From contig NC_134535.1 of the NCBI RefSeq assembly GCF_050624435.1, positions 74,830,494-74,894,493 of the forward strand: DNA of 64,000 nucleotides, written 5' to 3'. Within the stretch, counting starts at the first letter, position 1. Every line of letters begins with the position of its first letter. The position numbers and the translations under genes were made by a program. Below the pieces are notes generated by a model. It worked only from the letters and a program-made list of their open reading frames with translations. It had not been told where the DNA came from and did not search any database. Of this stretch, positions 22,075 through 32,929 are shown in pieces. Source of the stretch: Tenrec ecaudatus. Taxonomy: Eukaryota > Chordata > Mammalia > Afrosoricida > Tenrecidae.

Positions 22075-22283
22075 TTGTCAATGTATTTTCTTTGTATGTG
22101 ATTATTGCATATATTTCCTTTGTTCAAGTATGTTATATCAGATATAATTTGACTCAGTGTGTTTTCATTTATATGTATGATAGATGACTGATAAGTATGT
22201 GTGATTTCATTAATATCTGGAAATTATATAAGTATGTATGGGTAAAGAATTGTGTACATGTGCCAGGTTGGCAAGGGGTGGAT
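22075..22283 (+). other. ERV-L 3' leader and polypurine tract
   Basis: AT-rich, noncoding sequence between the dUTPase end and the LTR. A purine run aaggggtgga (22273-22282) lies just before the LTR start at TG 22284. This is the expected place and composition of the plus-strand primer (polypurine tract). No envelope-like sequence is present. Confidence 0.7.
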
Positions 22284-22778
22284 TGCGATAGTTTATTGTG
22301 CCAGCCTGGCCGATAAACACAAGTAGGATTAACTGAAGGGCAGAGGGATAAATGACTCGGTGAGCCTCGCCTTGCTTGTTCTGTGCCTCAATTTAAAGGG
22401 GTACACTACCTGTGGGATGCCTAGCCTGTGGACTGTGTCGCTGTAAGTTGAGGCCCCTTTAAGCCCACACGATTGGAATGTTCATCTCTGGAGCTGGGGA
22501 CCAACAGTTGATTACAGTTGGGGACCTGCCTTGCTTTTGCTGCCTGGATAAATATAGCCCAGCTCTCTCTACAGAAGGGGACTGGCAACTGGCGGCTCTC
22601 AAGCCTTAAAGGACTGCTAGTATCTCACTGCTTTATAACTTAACTGTTAATTTCTTGTATTATCTATCTTATATAATTTAACAGTTCATTTCTTGTATTA
22701 TATATCTATCTTTATAAATATATTTTTATATAATTACTAGCAATCTGGTTTGTCTCTCTAGAGAACCCTGTCCAACAC
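22284..22778 (+). mobile_element. ERV-L 3' LTR, copy 1
   Basis: It starts TGCGATAG and ends near CCAACACA, and aligns with the 5' LTR at 43327-43880. A TATA-like ataaatatag is at 22548-22557. A short internal tandem repeat (tatnttataatttaacag / tatatatctatctttat) is near 22640-22730. The provirus lacks its 5' end, so the LTR cannot be dated by comparison with a partner. The sequence then passes directly into an RTE 3' end. Confidence 0.85.
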
Positions 22779-23210
22779 ACCATGGTATTTTCCATTCCAT
22801 CCTATGCATGTGAAAGTTGGACACTGAATAAGGAAGGCCACAGAAGAATTGATGCATTTGGAGAATATTGAACGTACCATGGACAAAATAACCTGTATTG
22901 CTGAAGGACAAAATAACCTGTATTGGGAGAAGTGAGGCCAGAGTGCGCCTTAGAGGCAGAGATAGCATGACTTTGTCTTACATTTTTAGACATATTGTCC
23001 CCAGAGGAGATCATGTTTGGTACAGTGGAGGGGCAGTGAAAAAGAGGTGGACCCTCAATGAGATGGAGTAACATAGTAGCTACATCAATGGGCCATAGGA
23101 ACAATTGTGAGGATTGTACAGGACCGTGCAGTGTTTCACTGTGTTGTGCATAGGGTCGCTATGTGTCAGGGCTGACCTGATGGCACTTAACAACAATAAC
23201 CAAAACAATT
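22779..23210 (+). mobile_element. RTE LINE 3' end
   Basis: Sense copy with the gcatgtgaaagttggacactg block, a short internal duplication (ggacaaaataacctgtatt at 22879 and 22909), and the terminal block tcgctatgtgtcagggctgacctgatggcacttaac with (AAC)n-like ending. Confidence 0.75.
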
Positions 23211-23349
23211 ATTCTACCACTTGGAGATAAACACTATTTTTGTGACTATGCATGGAAATTTTTCCATATATATTTTAAAGATGATTATTACTGTTTATAT
23301 GATAATTTCTTCTTTATAAATATGTGTTTTATCTTATTTAGACCATGGT

Positions 23350-24195
23350 TTTTTTTAATCATTTTATTGGGGACTCATACAACTCTTATCTCAATGCATA
23401 CATACATCCATTGTGTCAATCACATTTGTACATTTGTTGTCATCATAATTCTCAAAACATTTGCTTTCTACTTGAGCAATTGGTATCAACTCATTTTCCC
23501 CTCCCTCCCTGCCTCCCCCCATGAACCATTGATAATTTATAAATTATTATTTTGTGATGTCTTACACTGTCCAACGTCTCCCTTCACCCAATTTTCTGTT
23601 GTCTGTCCCCCAGGGAGGAGGTTATATGTAAATCCTTGTGATCGGTTCCCCCTTTCTACCCTCCCTTCCCTCCACCCTCCCGGTGTCGCCACTCTCACCA
23701 CTGGTCCTGAAGGGATCATCTGTCCTGGATTCCCTGTGTTTCCAGTTCCTATCTGTACATCCTCTGGTCTATCCAGATTTGTAAGTAGAATTGGGATCAT
23801 GATAATAGGGGGAGGGGAGATGTGGAGAGCATTAACGAACTAGAGAAAAATTTTATGTTTCATCATTGCTATACTGCACCCTGACTGACTTATCTCTTCC
23901 TGGTGAACCTTCTGTAAGGGGATGTGTAGTTGCCTACACATGGGCTTTGGGCCTCCACTCGCAGTCACCCTCATTAACAATGATATGATTTTTTGTTTTC
24001 TGATGCCTGATTCCTTATCCCTTCAACACCTCATGATCCCACAGGCTGGTGTGTTTCTACCATGTGGACTTTCTTGCTTCTGAGCTAGATGGCCGCTTGT
24101 TTATCTTCAAACCTTCAAGATCCCAGATGCTATATCTTCTGATAACCAGGCACCATCAGCTTTCTTCACCACATTTGCTTATGCACCAGCTTTTA
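23350..24195 (-). mobile_element. L1 3' UTR copy
   Basis: Full-pattern reverse copy: T-run, atcattttattggggactcat, aaccattgataatttataaatt, ccctgtgtttccagttcct, ggtgtgtttctaccatgtgg, and gcaccatcagctttcttcaccaca. The longest frame (23322-23843) lies within this UTR and has no domain. Confidence 0.8.
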
Positions 24196-25690
24196 CACCA
24201 CAGTATTTTTATTGCGTGAATTTGCCAAATTTTATTTATTGTCAGCTAACCAGATTGCTTCTAGTTTGTTATAAATTATCCACAGCATTGTTAAATGGTT
24301 AACTGTCAACTGAGTATTTTATTATAAAAAGAAGGAAGAAGAATCCTGGTGTAATGAGTATGCATATTTTGTTCTCTTTTTTTTTATTTTTATGAGCTAT
24401 CAGATTACCCTCAGGCCCTACTATCAGTCTATGGGTCATGGAGTTCTTCAGTTCTTGCCAACTGTGGATAATAACACTAAAAAGCAAACAAGACCCTTAG
24501 TCATTACAAAGTAATTCTTTAGGCATTTACTTCACTGGGGAGTTTAACTTTATTTTCATATGTTTATTGGAAATTTTCTATTTTGTAAAGTGAGTCCTTT
24601 GTTTATTTTTCCTTTATTATGTCCTTCATTTATTTTTCTGTTGCATAATTTGAATGTCATGTTTTGTTCAGGTTCCCTCAGATTCAAAAATTACTTTGAA
24701 ATAATATTTAAATAAAGTTTGGGGATGTGTATTTTTTTTATTTTGGCTTTTTGTTGGGGTTTTTTTTTTCTTTAGTTGCATTTTTTGTGTGTTCATGTCC
24801 TTTGAGCAAGGCATTTATGAGTAAAAATACTTTTTTCTGGGATATTTTACACCAAAAAGCTAAGGAAGGAAAATGTAAAAGAAACAAGGAAAGGGAAAGA
24901 AAAGGAGAAAGCTTGGGATATGAAGAGGAACAGGTCTCTAGTCCTGACTGGCATGCTCTGATGTTCAAGGAATCAGCAAGGGATGGGGCACCTACTTTAA
25001 CACAGTGTGCTCTGCCAGCAGAGGAGGTGGTGACTCGGGACTTCCCAGCTCAGGGTGGGGTGGGAATGACATGATTGCAGTGACTACTCTATGAGGGTGT
25101 GCTGCCTCTAGCCCAGGAGAGCAGGAGTGACATGCCAGAAACCAGAGTAAGTTACACTTCTGGGTAGGCGGAGAGAGCACCTGCTTGTTTACCAGCCACT
25201 GATGTGGGCACTGGTATTATCCTGGGAAAATGGAATTAATTAGAGTCTTCTCTTCTTTCTTCCCTTTTCTGAAAATCATCAAAAACACAGTATTGTTTCA
25301 TACATAAATATGGAATCTTAGCTGATGCTTATAGTAGCTATTAGCTCTAAGTAGAGGAATTCTCTCAAAATTTGTAAATAAGATTAGAAGTAATGTAAAA
25401 TGAGTTATTTTAGACTTAACTTCTCCCAGAGATGGTTTGCAAGTGTCATGAAGACGTGGCATGAGAAACTTCTGAGTTTATTCAGGGACAAGTTAAGGCT
25501 TAAAAAAAAAAAAAAAAGGCAGACCTGGGATGTAAATCTGTGCATTACATGCATGTACTCAACACACTACAAGATTCCATATGGCAGCTAGAGAAGATAA
25601 AGTATTAATATGAAATCTGCAAAGACTTGGAGTTAGAGAACCAAAAGGGAAAAACAGGCTTAGCTGAAAATATTGGAAGAAAAAAAAATA
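24196..25690. other. No recognised gene or repeat
   Basis: AT-rich unassigned DNA with homopolymer runs (24382-24391, 24759-24769, 25503-25517). The frame at 24727-25074 starts with a T-run-derived hydrophobic stretch (FYFGFLLGFFFSLVAFF), then a purine-rich basic stretch. I see no family resemblance and leave it unannotated. Confidence 0.45.
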
Positions 25691-26055
25691 AACTCAGGCT
25701 TTGATTTGAAATATTGAAAGATTCTATAAGCAAAATATTGAGTGAGACAGAAAGTATCAAAAGAGTGGAGGGAATAGATCGAGTCACCCTACCAAGAAGA
25801 ATTAGTTGATGTTCCACGCAGGCTATGACCAAGAACTGATGGTATGAAAGAGAGAAGTCCAAGCTGCAATGAAGGCACTAGTTCAAAACAAGTCTCCAGG
25901 AACCATTGGAATACAGATCTAAATGTTTTAGAAGTGCTCATTTATCTATGAAAAGAACTTCGACAGATATCTACCTGGCAACCAACTGGAAGAAATCCCA
26001 TTTGTGCCTAATCCACCGAAAGGCACAAATAACATCATGATCGCCCAACTAAAAC

Positions 26056-26393
26056 ATAACCCATACCCACTTGCCATCAAGTCTATTTCAACTCATAGCT
26101 GCCCTATACCAAAAGAAAAAGAAACTCATGGCCATCAAGTAGATACTGACTCATAGTGACCCTATAGGACAGCACAGATCTGTCACTGTAACTGTTTATC
26201 AGAGCAGAAAGCCCCATTCTTCTCCCAGGGGATGGCTGGTGGTTTCTAACTGCTGACCTTTCAGACTGATAGAACAAAAAAGACTTTGTGGACATATGTC
26301 ATCTTTCACCTGAGGAACAACTGGTAGATTTGAACCTCTGACTGACCTTGCTTTTGGCAGCCCAATGCATAATCCAAAGTGCCACAATTTTGC
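26056..26393 (-). mobile_element. AfroSINE-type insertion in RTE
   Basis: Reverse-strand SINE: tagatactgactcatagtgaccctataggacagcacagatctg, then ttctcccaggggatggctgg, tttctaactgctgacctt. A second, similar half (ttgccatcaag...aactcatagctgccc) precedes it at 26078-26103, so two insertions or a partial duplication are possible. Confidence 0.65.
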
Positions 26394-26625
26394 TGAAGAT
26401 AATTCAAAAACACTTACAGCAGTATATCAACAGAGAACTACCAGAAATTCAAGCCAGATGCAGAAGAAGACATGGAATGAGGAAGGGATATTATTGCTGA
26501 TGTTAGATGGATATTAGCTGAAAGAATAAAATACCAGAAAGAGATGTGCATCTGCTTTGTTGATTACGTAAAGGCATTTAACTCTATGAATCATAAAAAG
26601 AAATTATTGATAATATTGTAAAGAA

Positions 26626-27140
26626 TGGGTAAACTTGGGAAACAAATCCACAGAAACTCATATATGTATAAGAGAGTTTTATATGAAGGGTAAGTGTACA
26701 TTAAGAAAGCATCTCAATCCAGTGCTGTCCAAGCCCATAAGTCCAACATTAGCCCATATGTCTGACACCAATCCACAAAGTCTTCCTCAATCTCACAAAA
26801 CACACGCAATGACGCCAACTGCAGGAGGAAAGCCGAGTCTGTGAACGTGTAAGCATCTCAGCGCTGGCCGGGGTCTCCACACAGCTACTCCAGCACCCAG
26901 GGCTACATCAGAATAGATCTATGTGACTTCTCATCAGGGATGTCTTGCAGGAAGTGAGCCTTGCAAGCTGAAGCAGGAAACTGGCTAAGTCAGCTGCACC
27001 CTGGTCTGACCATCAGAGAGCAAGAGACCAGAAAACTAGAAAAGCGAGGCTCACCGAGCCATTTATCTCTTCGCCCTTCAATTAATCCCACATGTGCTTA
27101 TCAGCCAGTTTGGCACAATAAAGCTTAACTATCTCTACTA
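26626..27140 (-). mobile_element. Solo LTR, subfamily A2, in RTE
   Basis: Reverse copy of the LTR at 12088-12599. Shared blocks are aaacaaatccacagaaactca, agcatctcagcgctgg, ccagggctacatcag, cctggtctgaccatc and ttggcacaataaa. It splits the RTE RT region. The ends are approximate and I could not find a clear target-site duplication. Confidence 0.7.
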
Positions 27141-27384
27141 CTGAATTATATTCCTTCAAAAACTAAGCACAGATTAAGAATCAGTCCTAAACAAGGGAAG
27201 TGCTGCATGGTTTAAAATCAGAAAAAGTATGTGTCAGGGTGTCTCCTTTCACCATATTTATTCAGTCTATGTTTGGAAAAAATTATCAAAGAAGTTAGAG
27301 TATATAAAGAAGAGCATCGGACAGGATTAAAAGAAGGCTCACTAATTAATAATTTCATTAATAATTTGGCAGATTCAAAAAGAA

Positions 27385-27757
27385 AGACCAAAGTCACTGT
27401 CATGGAGTCAACTCCAATTCATAGTGACCCTACAGACACTATATGTCTACAGGGTTGTGATGAGTCAGATGACAATAGACAGATGGGACAACCAAAACAC
27501 TCCTTAGAAGCGAGGATGGCAAAACTTCATCTCACTTACTCTGGACATGTTGTTCCTATATAAAATGGAAAAGACCAACATGCTTGGCAAAGTAGCTGGT
27601 TAGTGAAAGACAAGAAGACCCTGGATGTGATGGACTGATACAGTAGCTGAAACATCTTCAAATGTAGCAACGATTGTGAAGATGGCACAAGACCAAGCAG
27701 GCCTCATTCATTGTACACAGTGTCATGATGAGTCAGAACCACTATTCAGTACCTAAC
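27385..27757 (+). mobile_element. RTE 3' end with SINE-like head
   Basis: From about 27480 the sequence follows the RTE 3' end (ttagaagcgaggatggcaaaacttcatctcac, ggacatgttgt, gatggcacaagaccaagcagg, gagtcagaaccac). The first ~90 bases (ctccaattcatagtgaccctac) are like the tail half of the AfroSINE. Confidence 0.65.
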
Positions 27758-28320
27758 AACAAGAACGAAAAGAGAGGTGATGAGCTTCATAGAGACAAAA
27801 AGAAGTACTATCCCAGCTGGTCTTCTGCAGGGATCAGGAGAGAGAATCTCCCAGGCTTGAGGTTATTTGATGGTTCTAGGACCTCACACTCCTACGTGGA
27901 GAAAGAGCGATTCACTTACAGGAACAACTTGATGAACATTTTTTTTTAAAAAAAAACAACTGATCCCTTTGGCTCTAAACCATCCATAAATTGCTTTTAC
28001 CTCTATTAAAATAGCTATCTCAACCAGAATAGAATTATGTCTGTCTCCCCTACTTAACCAAAGACAAAGCTGTGTCTGTACATTCTTAGCACTTTACACA
28101 TAGTAGACATTCAGTTTGCAGTTATTACACTCTGTTGAATTTTGAGGTGCAACAGAAAGGTGCTCAGCTAACTACTCAGCAAGGATCCTTAGGCTGGGAG
28201 TAAATATGTGAGAAGACTTCAAACAGTTAAAAGCTCCATTATCTTTAATTCTCTGTTTCCATGACTGTTCTGAACCTTTTCAGACTTAAATCTTAACATC
28301 TACTATCAAAGTGGTACTCC
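27758..28320. other. No recognised gene or repeat
   Basis: Unassigned sequence. A block near 28060-28110 (ctgtgtctgtacattcttagcactttacacatagtag) resembles an old MIR or L2 fragment but is too short to call. Confidence 0.4.
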
Positions 28321-28560
28321 CTCAATGCAAGAATACTTTCTTCTATTAAATTGGCATTCTATGATGCTCACCTTCCTGACACAACCGCTGAAGACAAAGA
28401 GGGTGAACAACCAATTGTGGTGAAGAAAGCTGATGGTGCCCAGCTATCAAAAGATATAGCATCTGGGGTCTTAAAGGATTGAAGGTAAACGGCCATCTAG
28501 CTCAGAAGCAACAAAGCCCACATCGCACACCAGCCTGTGCAATCACAGGGTGTCAAAAGA
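28321..28560 (+). mobile_element. L1 3' UTR fragment, 3'-truncated
   Basis: Sense family phrases ctcaatgcaagaatac, ggcattctatgatgctcacc, ctgatggtgcccagctatc and aggtaaacggccatctag. It ends at gtgtcaaaaga, about 750 bases before the usual 3' end, without a tail. Confidence 0.7.
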
Positions 28561-28594
28561 ATGTTGAGCTTTTCTTTTCTTTTTTTTTTTTTTT

Positions 28595-29095
28595 AGTTCA
28601 AGGATCATTTGTTGGCCTTTTGGAGTGTTTTCCAGTCCAGTCTGTTGGGGCACCATTCCCTGACCCCAAAGCCCACCTTCAGCATTCCCGGGGGACCTTG
28701 CTGCTCCATTCCCTTGCTGTTCCACTGCACTCCCCCAGTGCTTTGCATCAGTGTGGTGGGATCAGATCGGGCGCAATTCCCATCCTGTGTCTCTGGTGTA
28801 GTCCCCCACCGGGCCATGGGTCAGTGAGGGCTTTCACGTCTCACATTGGGGCTGGCCATGCTGTCCTCTCTGTGGATTGTGTGCTTTAATTAGGGTCATC
28901 ATCCCCGGGGCCTTGTTGGCCAGGATGTGCTCCACCCTCTCCTACTCCCCCTTCATCTGTTCCCATGTGTTTTGATCAGATATGTCCTTCTCCAGGAGCT
29001 GCAGATTCAATGCCATCCTTTGAAATAAGTTCTTCTTAGGGAGGTACAGGCTTCCACTTAGTATTTGGTACTGGGGCCAGCAATGGAGCCTTTAT
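28595..29095 (-). other. Unknown 3' module of the composite element
   Basis: On the minus strand it follows the L1 ORF1 coiled coil directly and ends in a long A-tail. It is fairly GC-rich and does not resemble L1 ORF1, RTE or the LTRs here. A 70-codon frame (28605-28817, MARWGTTPETQDG...) ends a few bases before the tail. I do not recognise the sequence; it may come from a captured cellular transcript or an uncatalogued repeat. Confidence 0.5.
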
Positions 29096-29373
29096 CTTCT
29101 TTATCATCTCATCTTTTTTCTGCATTGCTTCCCTCATATCCTTTATAACTTCAAGCAGCCTTTTGAAAATTTCTTTTTGTGGCAGGTCAATATCTGCTTC
29201 TTCTATGCCCATCATTAGGTTCACAAATTCTCCTGGCATTGTCTTCTCTTTCTACTCCTTTTTCATTGAAGCTTTTAGAACTGGTTGCTGTTTACGTGTT
29301 GTTTTAGAGGAGCCTTGAGCCATCTTCCTGAGTCGAAGAGCCTTGGGCTCTCTCTTGGGGGATTCGTATTAGT
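29096..29373 (-). pseudogene. L1 ORF1 N-terminus in the composite element
   Basis: The ATG is at 29239 (MPGEFVNLMMGIEEADIDLPQKE). It continues through a heptad-like stretch EIFKRLLEVIKDMREAMQKKDEM and departs from L1 after IKKIK. The 5' UTR part upstream (ccccaagagagagcccaagg; tcctctaaaacaacac) aligns with 17427-17500. It is 5'-truncated exactly at the A-tail of the dimeric L1 end. Confidence 0.75.
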
Positions 29374-29756
29374 ACTTCTTTTTTTTTTTTAAACAATTTA
29401 TTAGGGGCTCATACAACTCTTATCACAGTCCATACATATACATACATCAATTATATAAAGCACATCTGTACATTCTTTTCCCTAATCATTTTTTTTCTCC
29501 TCTTTTCTTTTTTTACATTTTATTAGGGACTCATACAACTCTTATCACAATCCATACATATACATACATCAATTGTATAAAGCACATCCATACATTCCCT
29601 GCCCCAATCATTCTCAAAGCATTTGCTCTCCACTTAAGCCCTTTGCATAAGGTTCTCTTTTTTTTTTCCCTCCCTCCCCTTTTCCCCCTCCCTCATGTGC
29701 CCTTGGTAATTTATACATCGTTATTTTGTCATCTCTTGCCCTATCCGGAGTCTCCC
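29374..29756 (-). mobile_element. L1 3' UTR end with dimeric tail
   Basis: In reverse: T-run, aaacaatttattaggggctcat with the first terminal unit to about 29485, then a CT-rich linker and acattttattagggactcat with the second, longer unit. The linker ends and the order match 18204-18922. Confidence 0.85.
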
Positions 29757-30281
29757 TTGAGCTTTTCTATAATCTCTTCCTGCAGATGTTGTCAATTTGA
29801 TTCCCATATATTCCATCTGGAGAATCCTGTGTGTATAGTCACTGTTTATGTTGTTGGGGAAAAAGATATTTAAAATGAAGTTGTTGGTCTTACAAAAATC
29901 ATATGATCTCCAGGTTTGTTCCTTCATTTTTGTTTCTACTAGTCAACAATCCTCAATATTTTTTATTGCATGCTTGGTCAATTTCAGACTGAAGAAGTTA
30001 GGTATAATTTTTTTTATCACTAGCTTTAGTGGATGGTGCATAAATCTGAATAATATTTGTATTAACTGGACTTCCTTCTAGATGTATAGATAATATTCTA
30101 TCCCAGATATCATTGTATATTTTATATCATTGTATTTTAAGACTGATCTTGAGATGTCCTTTTTGACAATGAATTCTATGCCATTTCTCTTGAATATGTC
30201 ATTCCCATCATAGTAAGCCATTGATTGTCTGATTCAAAATGGTCCAGATCAGTCCATTTTAGCTGACTAAAGCCTAGGATA

Positions 30282-30827
30282 TTGATTGTGTTGGTTTGAG
30301 TTGGAGTAGAGAAACAAATTCATAGACATGCATATGTGTATACGAAAGAGTTTTATATATAAGAGCAGTTAAATATTGAGAAAACATCCCAGCCCAGTCC
30401 AGATCAAATCCATAAATCCAATATGAGCCCATATGTCTGATACCAATCTATAAAGTCCTCTTCAGACTCATGAAACACATGCAATGACACCAAATGCAGG
30501 AAGATCACAGTCCAGTGGGTGAGAAGCCTTGTGGATCCAGTGACACTGTAAGCATCTCAGCGCTGGCAGGGTTCTCCACATGGCTTCTCCAGCTCCATAA
30601 GTTTGGCTCCATCAGCCTCTCTCCATGTGTCTTCTCAACAGGGATATCTCACAGACAGTGAGCCAAGAGAGTATGTCACCAGCCTCCAAAGAGTTCCCAG
30701 AATCCTCAGGAGAAGGCCATGCCCACAAAGAGTCCTTATTGGCTATGAACTGATTTACAGGATAAACTCCACCCCTTCACTCTTTGTCCTCAAATTGACA
30801 CCAGAGTATGTAACTAAACACATTGAT
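30282..30827 (-). mobile_element. Solo LTR, subfamily A1, with 5-bp TSD
   Basis: The LTR occupies 30287-30822, from TGTGTTGG to AAACACA, flanked by ttgat on both sides (30282-30286 and 30823-30827). A 5-bp duplication is usual for ERV-L-type elements. It matches 5547-5995 along its length. It interrupts the RTE endonuclease region. Confidence 0.8.
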
Positions 30828-31205
30828 TTTTATATTCCATTTCATTTTTGATGACTTCCAATTTTCCCAGCGTCATACTTCATAAATTCTATATTCTGAT
30901 TACTAGGAGATGTTTACAGTTGTTTCTTCTCATTTTCAGTTGTGGCCCATAATCAAATGAAGCTCCCAAAGCTTTATTCCATTCACATCATTATGGTCAA
31001 CAGTCAACTCTGCTTTGAGAAGGCAGCTCTTCCTCAGTCTGCGTTTGAGTGCTTTCTAACTGAGGAGCTCATCTTCTGGCACTGGCACTGACAATGTTTT
31101 GCTGCTGTTTACTAGTTTTTCAGTATATCTGATCATGTTTCATTGTTATCCATAAGGTTTACAGTGGATAATCCTTTTTTTTTAACATGAACTTGTTTGT
31201 CATTA

Positions 31206-31996
31206 AAGACTCCAAGTCCCTACAGATCTATCTAGATAAGATAGACTGGATGAATAGTCTGAAGGAGAAAACAATGGGACCAATGGCTCCGGGGACACAC
31301 TGGAGTGGGGGAGGTGGGGGAAAGGAGGTGGTGCTGACCAACCCAGGGACAGGGGAGCAATAAGTGATCCAAAATCAGTAGCAAGGAGGGTGTGAGAGGC
31401 CTGGTAGGGATTCAGCAAGGGCAAGGTAACCGAGAGAAATTACTGAAACCCAAATGAAGGCTGAGCATGATAGTGGGACAAGAGAAAAGTAAAAGGAAAT
31501 AGAGGAAAGAACTAGGTGACAAAGGGTATTTATAGAGGTCCAAAGACTGGAATGTACATATGTAAATATATGTATATGAGTGTAGGGAAACAGATCTCTG
31601 TGCATATATTTATAGTTTAGTACTAAGGCAGCAGATGGACATTGGACCTCCACTCAAGCACTTACTCAATGCAATAACACTTTGTTCTATTAAATTGGCA
31701 TTCCAGGATTCACACTTTCCCGACACAATTGCTGAAGAAAAATGTGTGCATAAGCAAATGTGGTGAAGAAAGCTGATGGTGCCTGGCTATCAAAAGATAT
31801 AGCGTCTGGGGTCTTAAAGGCTTGAAGATAAACAAGCAGCCATCTAGCTGAGAAGCATCAAAGCCCACATGGAAGAATCACACCAGCTTGGCTGACCATG
31901 AGCTGTAGAAGGGGCCAGTTATCAGACATCAAAGAACTAAAAATCATATTAGTGGGTGCCCACATTCCTGATACGACCACGGAAGACTCCAAGTCC
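31206..31996 (+). mobile_element. L1 3' UTR fragment without tail, 14-bp TSD
   Basis: The insert 31220-31982 is a sense L1 3' UTR segment. It is flanked by aagactccaagtcc at 31206-31219 and 31983-31996. It lacks both the 5' part and the last ~750 bases with the poly(A) signal. It ends in gtgcccacattcctgatacgacc, an internal point of the family. Confidence 0.8.
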
Positions 31997-31999
31997 ATT

Positions 32000-32745
32000 T
32001 CAGTTTTACTTTTCCTCCTCTCTTTTTTTTTTCTTTTTAAGTCACTCAGAACAAATATAAGTTTTAGGTAGAAGGAATCTGGAGGGATTATTTTTTTCTG
32101 TTTCTTAAAGAAACATAGTATATCTCTTTACACAGACCATCTCAAGAAATGAAATCAACAGCATCCTGTTAAAACCCCCACATATGTGGTTCTTTTTCTT
32201 CCTCCCCCATTCCTCTTTCCTCCATGCTCATTGGTCTGTCCCTCCCCACTCCCTGTTCGCATCCCAGACATTGGTCTCCTTGTAGTCTTCAACGTCTTAG
32301 CTATTGGTGTATAAACCACATTTCTTTTACATTGTTTTTCCTTATAGCAATTATGTTACTAAGTATTTATCTTTGTAAGATTGACTATATTTGCTAACTA
32401 ATTATGTTCTCTAGCTTTGTCTAAGAGAGTTGTCATTGTTTTTAACTGATACATAATATTCCACGGTGTGAATGTACCAAAGCTTGTTTATCCATTCATC
32501 TACAATTTGGGTTTTTGATTGTTTCAATGTTCCTGTTATGGAAATTGCTGCAGTAAATGTAGGTAAACATATGCCTGTTCTTACTGTATTCATGATTTCC
32601 ATATGGTATGTGTTCAATGAAGAAATTTCTAGACCACAAGGAACTCCTATTTGCATTTGTCTAAGGAAGTGCCATACTGATTTCCATAGTGGTTACACAA
32701 TTCTACACTCCCACCTGCAATGTAAAGTGTTTCATGTGGCTAATC
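32000..32745 (-). pseudogene. L1 ORF2 C-terminal remnant, reverse
   Basis: The minus strand reads QIVDEWINKLWYIHTVEYYVSVKNN near 32440-32530, the conserved C-terminus of mammalian L1 ORF2p. The upstream cysteine-rich region is partly recognisable. It lies within the RTE copy. Frames are broken. Confidence 0.7.
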
Positions 32746-32929
32746 CCTCATGAATGAATGGCCAACCCCTTCTCCGTAGCCTGTTCATACTGTGGAAGCT
32801 CTGCTGAAACCTGTTCACCTTGGATGACCCTACTCATATTTGAAATACCAGTGACATTCCTTCTAACATCACAGAAACAACACTCAAGCCACCAAAGTAG
32901 ACAGACAAGTGGTGAAGAGCTCTCAGATG

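Larger units (their letters stand above)
25700..27375 (+). pseudogene. RTE LINE reverse transcriptase, twice interrupted
   Basis: Three sense segments (25700-26055, 26395-26635, 27141-27375) belong to one RTE copy. Translated blocks are LQQYINRELPEIQA with CRRRHGMRKG (26413-26485) and CFVDYVKAFNSM (26550-26590, around the first RT catalytic Asp). A serine-proline block, LLSPYLFSLCLEKIIKEVR (27243-27300), then precedes the usual active site. A SINE and an LTR split it. Stops and shifts are many. Confidence 0.75.
28564..29768 (-). mobile_element. Composite retroinsertion with 12-bp TSD
   Basis: The inserted DNA is 28576-29756. The repeat ttgagcttttct is at 28564-28575 (beside the poly-T, i.e. 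poly(A) on the minus strand) and 29757-29768. From 5' to 3' on the minus strand: an L1 3' UTR end with dimeric tail (29756-29374), the end of an L1 5' UTR plus ORF1 N-terminus (29373-29096), a ~520-base module of unknown origin (29095-28595), and poly(A). One target-site duplication encloses all parts, so they were probably copied as one RNA. Right flank is RTE sequence. Confidence 0.75.
29757..32920 (-). pseudogene. RTE LINE 5' half, split by three insertions
   Basis: The RTE segments are 29757-30286, 30828-31205 and 32758-32920, all reverse. They align with the better copy at 57030-58075 (gattcc...tatattccatctgg, gacaatgaattctatgccatttctcttgaa, tttcatttttgatgacttccaattttcc, gaaataccagtgacatt). 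They cover the apurinic-like endonuclease region and upstream. An LTR (30287), an L1 3' UTR fragment (31220) and an L1 ORF2 end (32000) break them. Confidence 0.7.

Noticed and set aside
24727..25074. 115-codon frame with a hydrophobic start
   Set aside because: The hydrophobic stretch is translated from T-runs and the rest is purine-rich; it has no family resemblance.
28479..28889. 136-codon plus-strand frame
   Set aside because: It crosses the boundary between an L1 fragment, a poly-T run and the reversed composite element, so it cannot be an ancestral gene.
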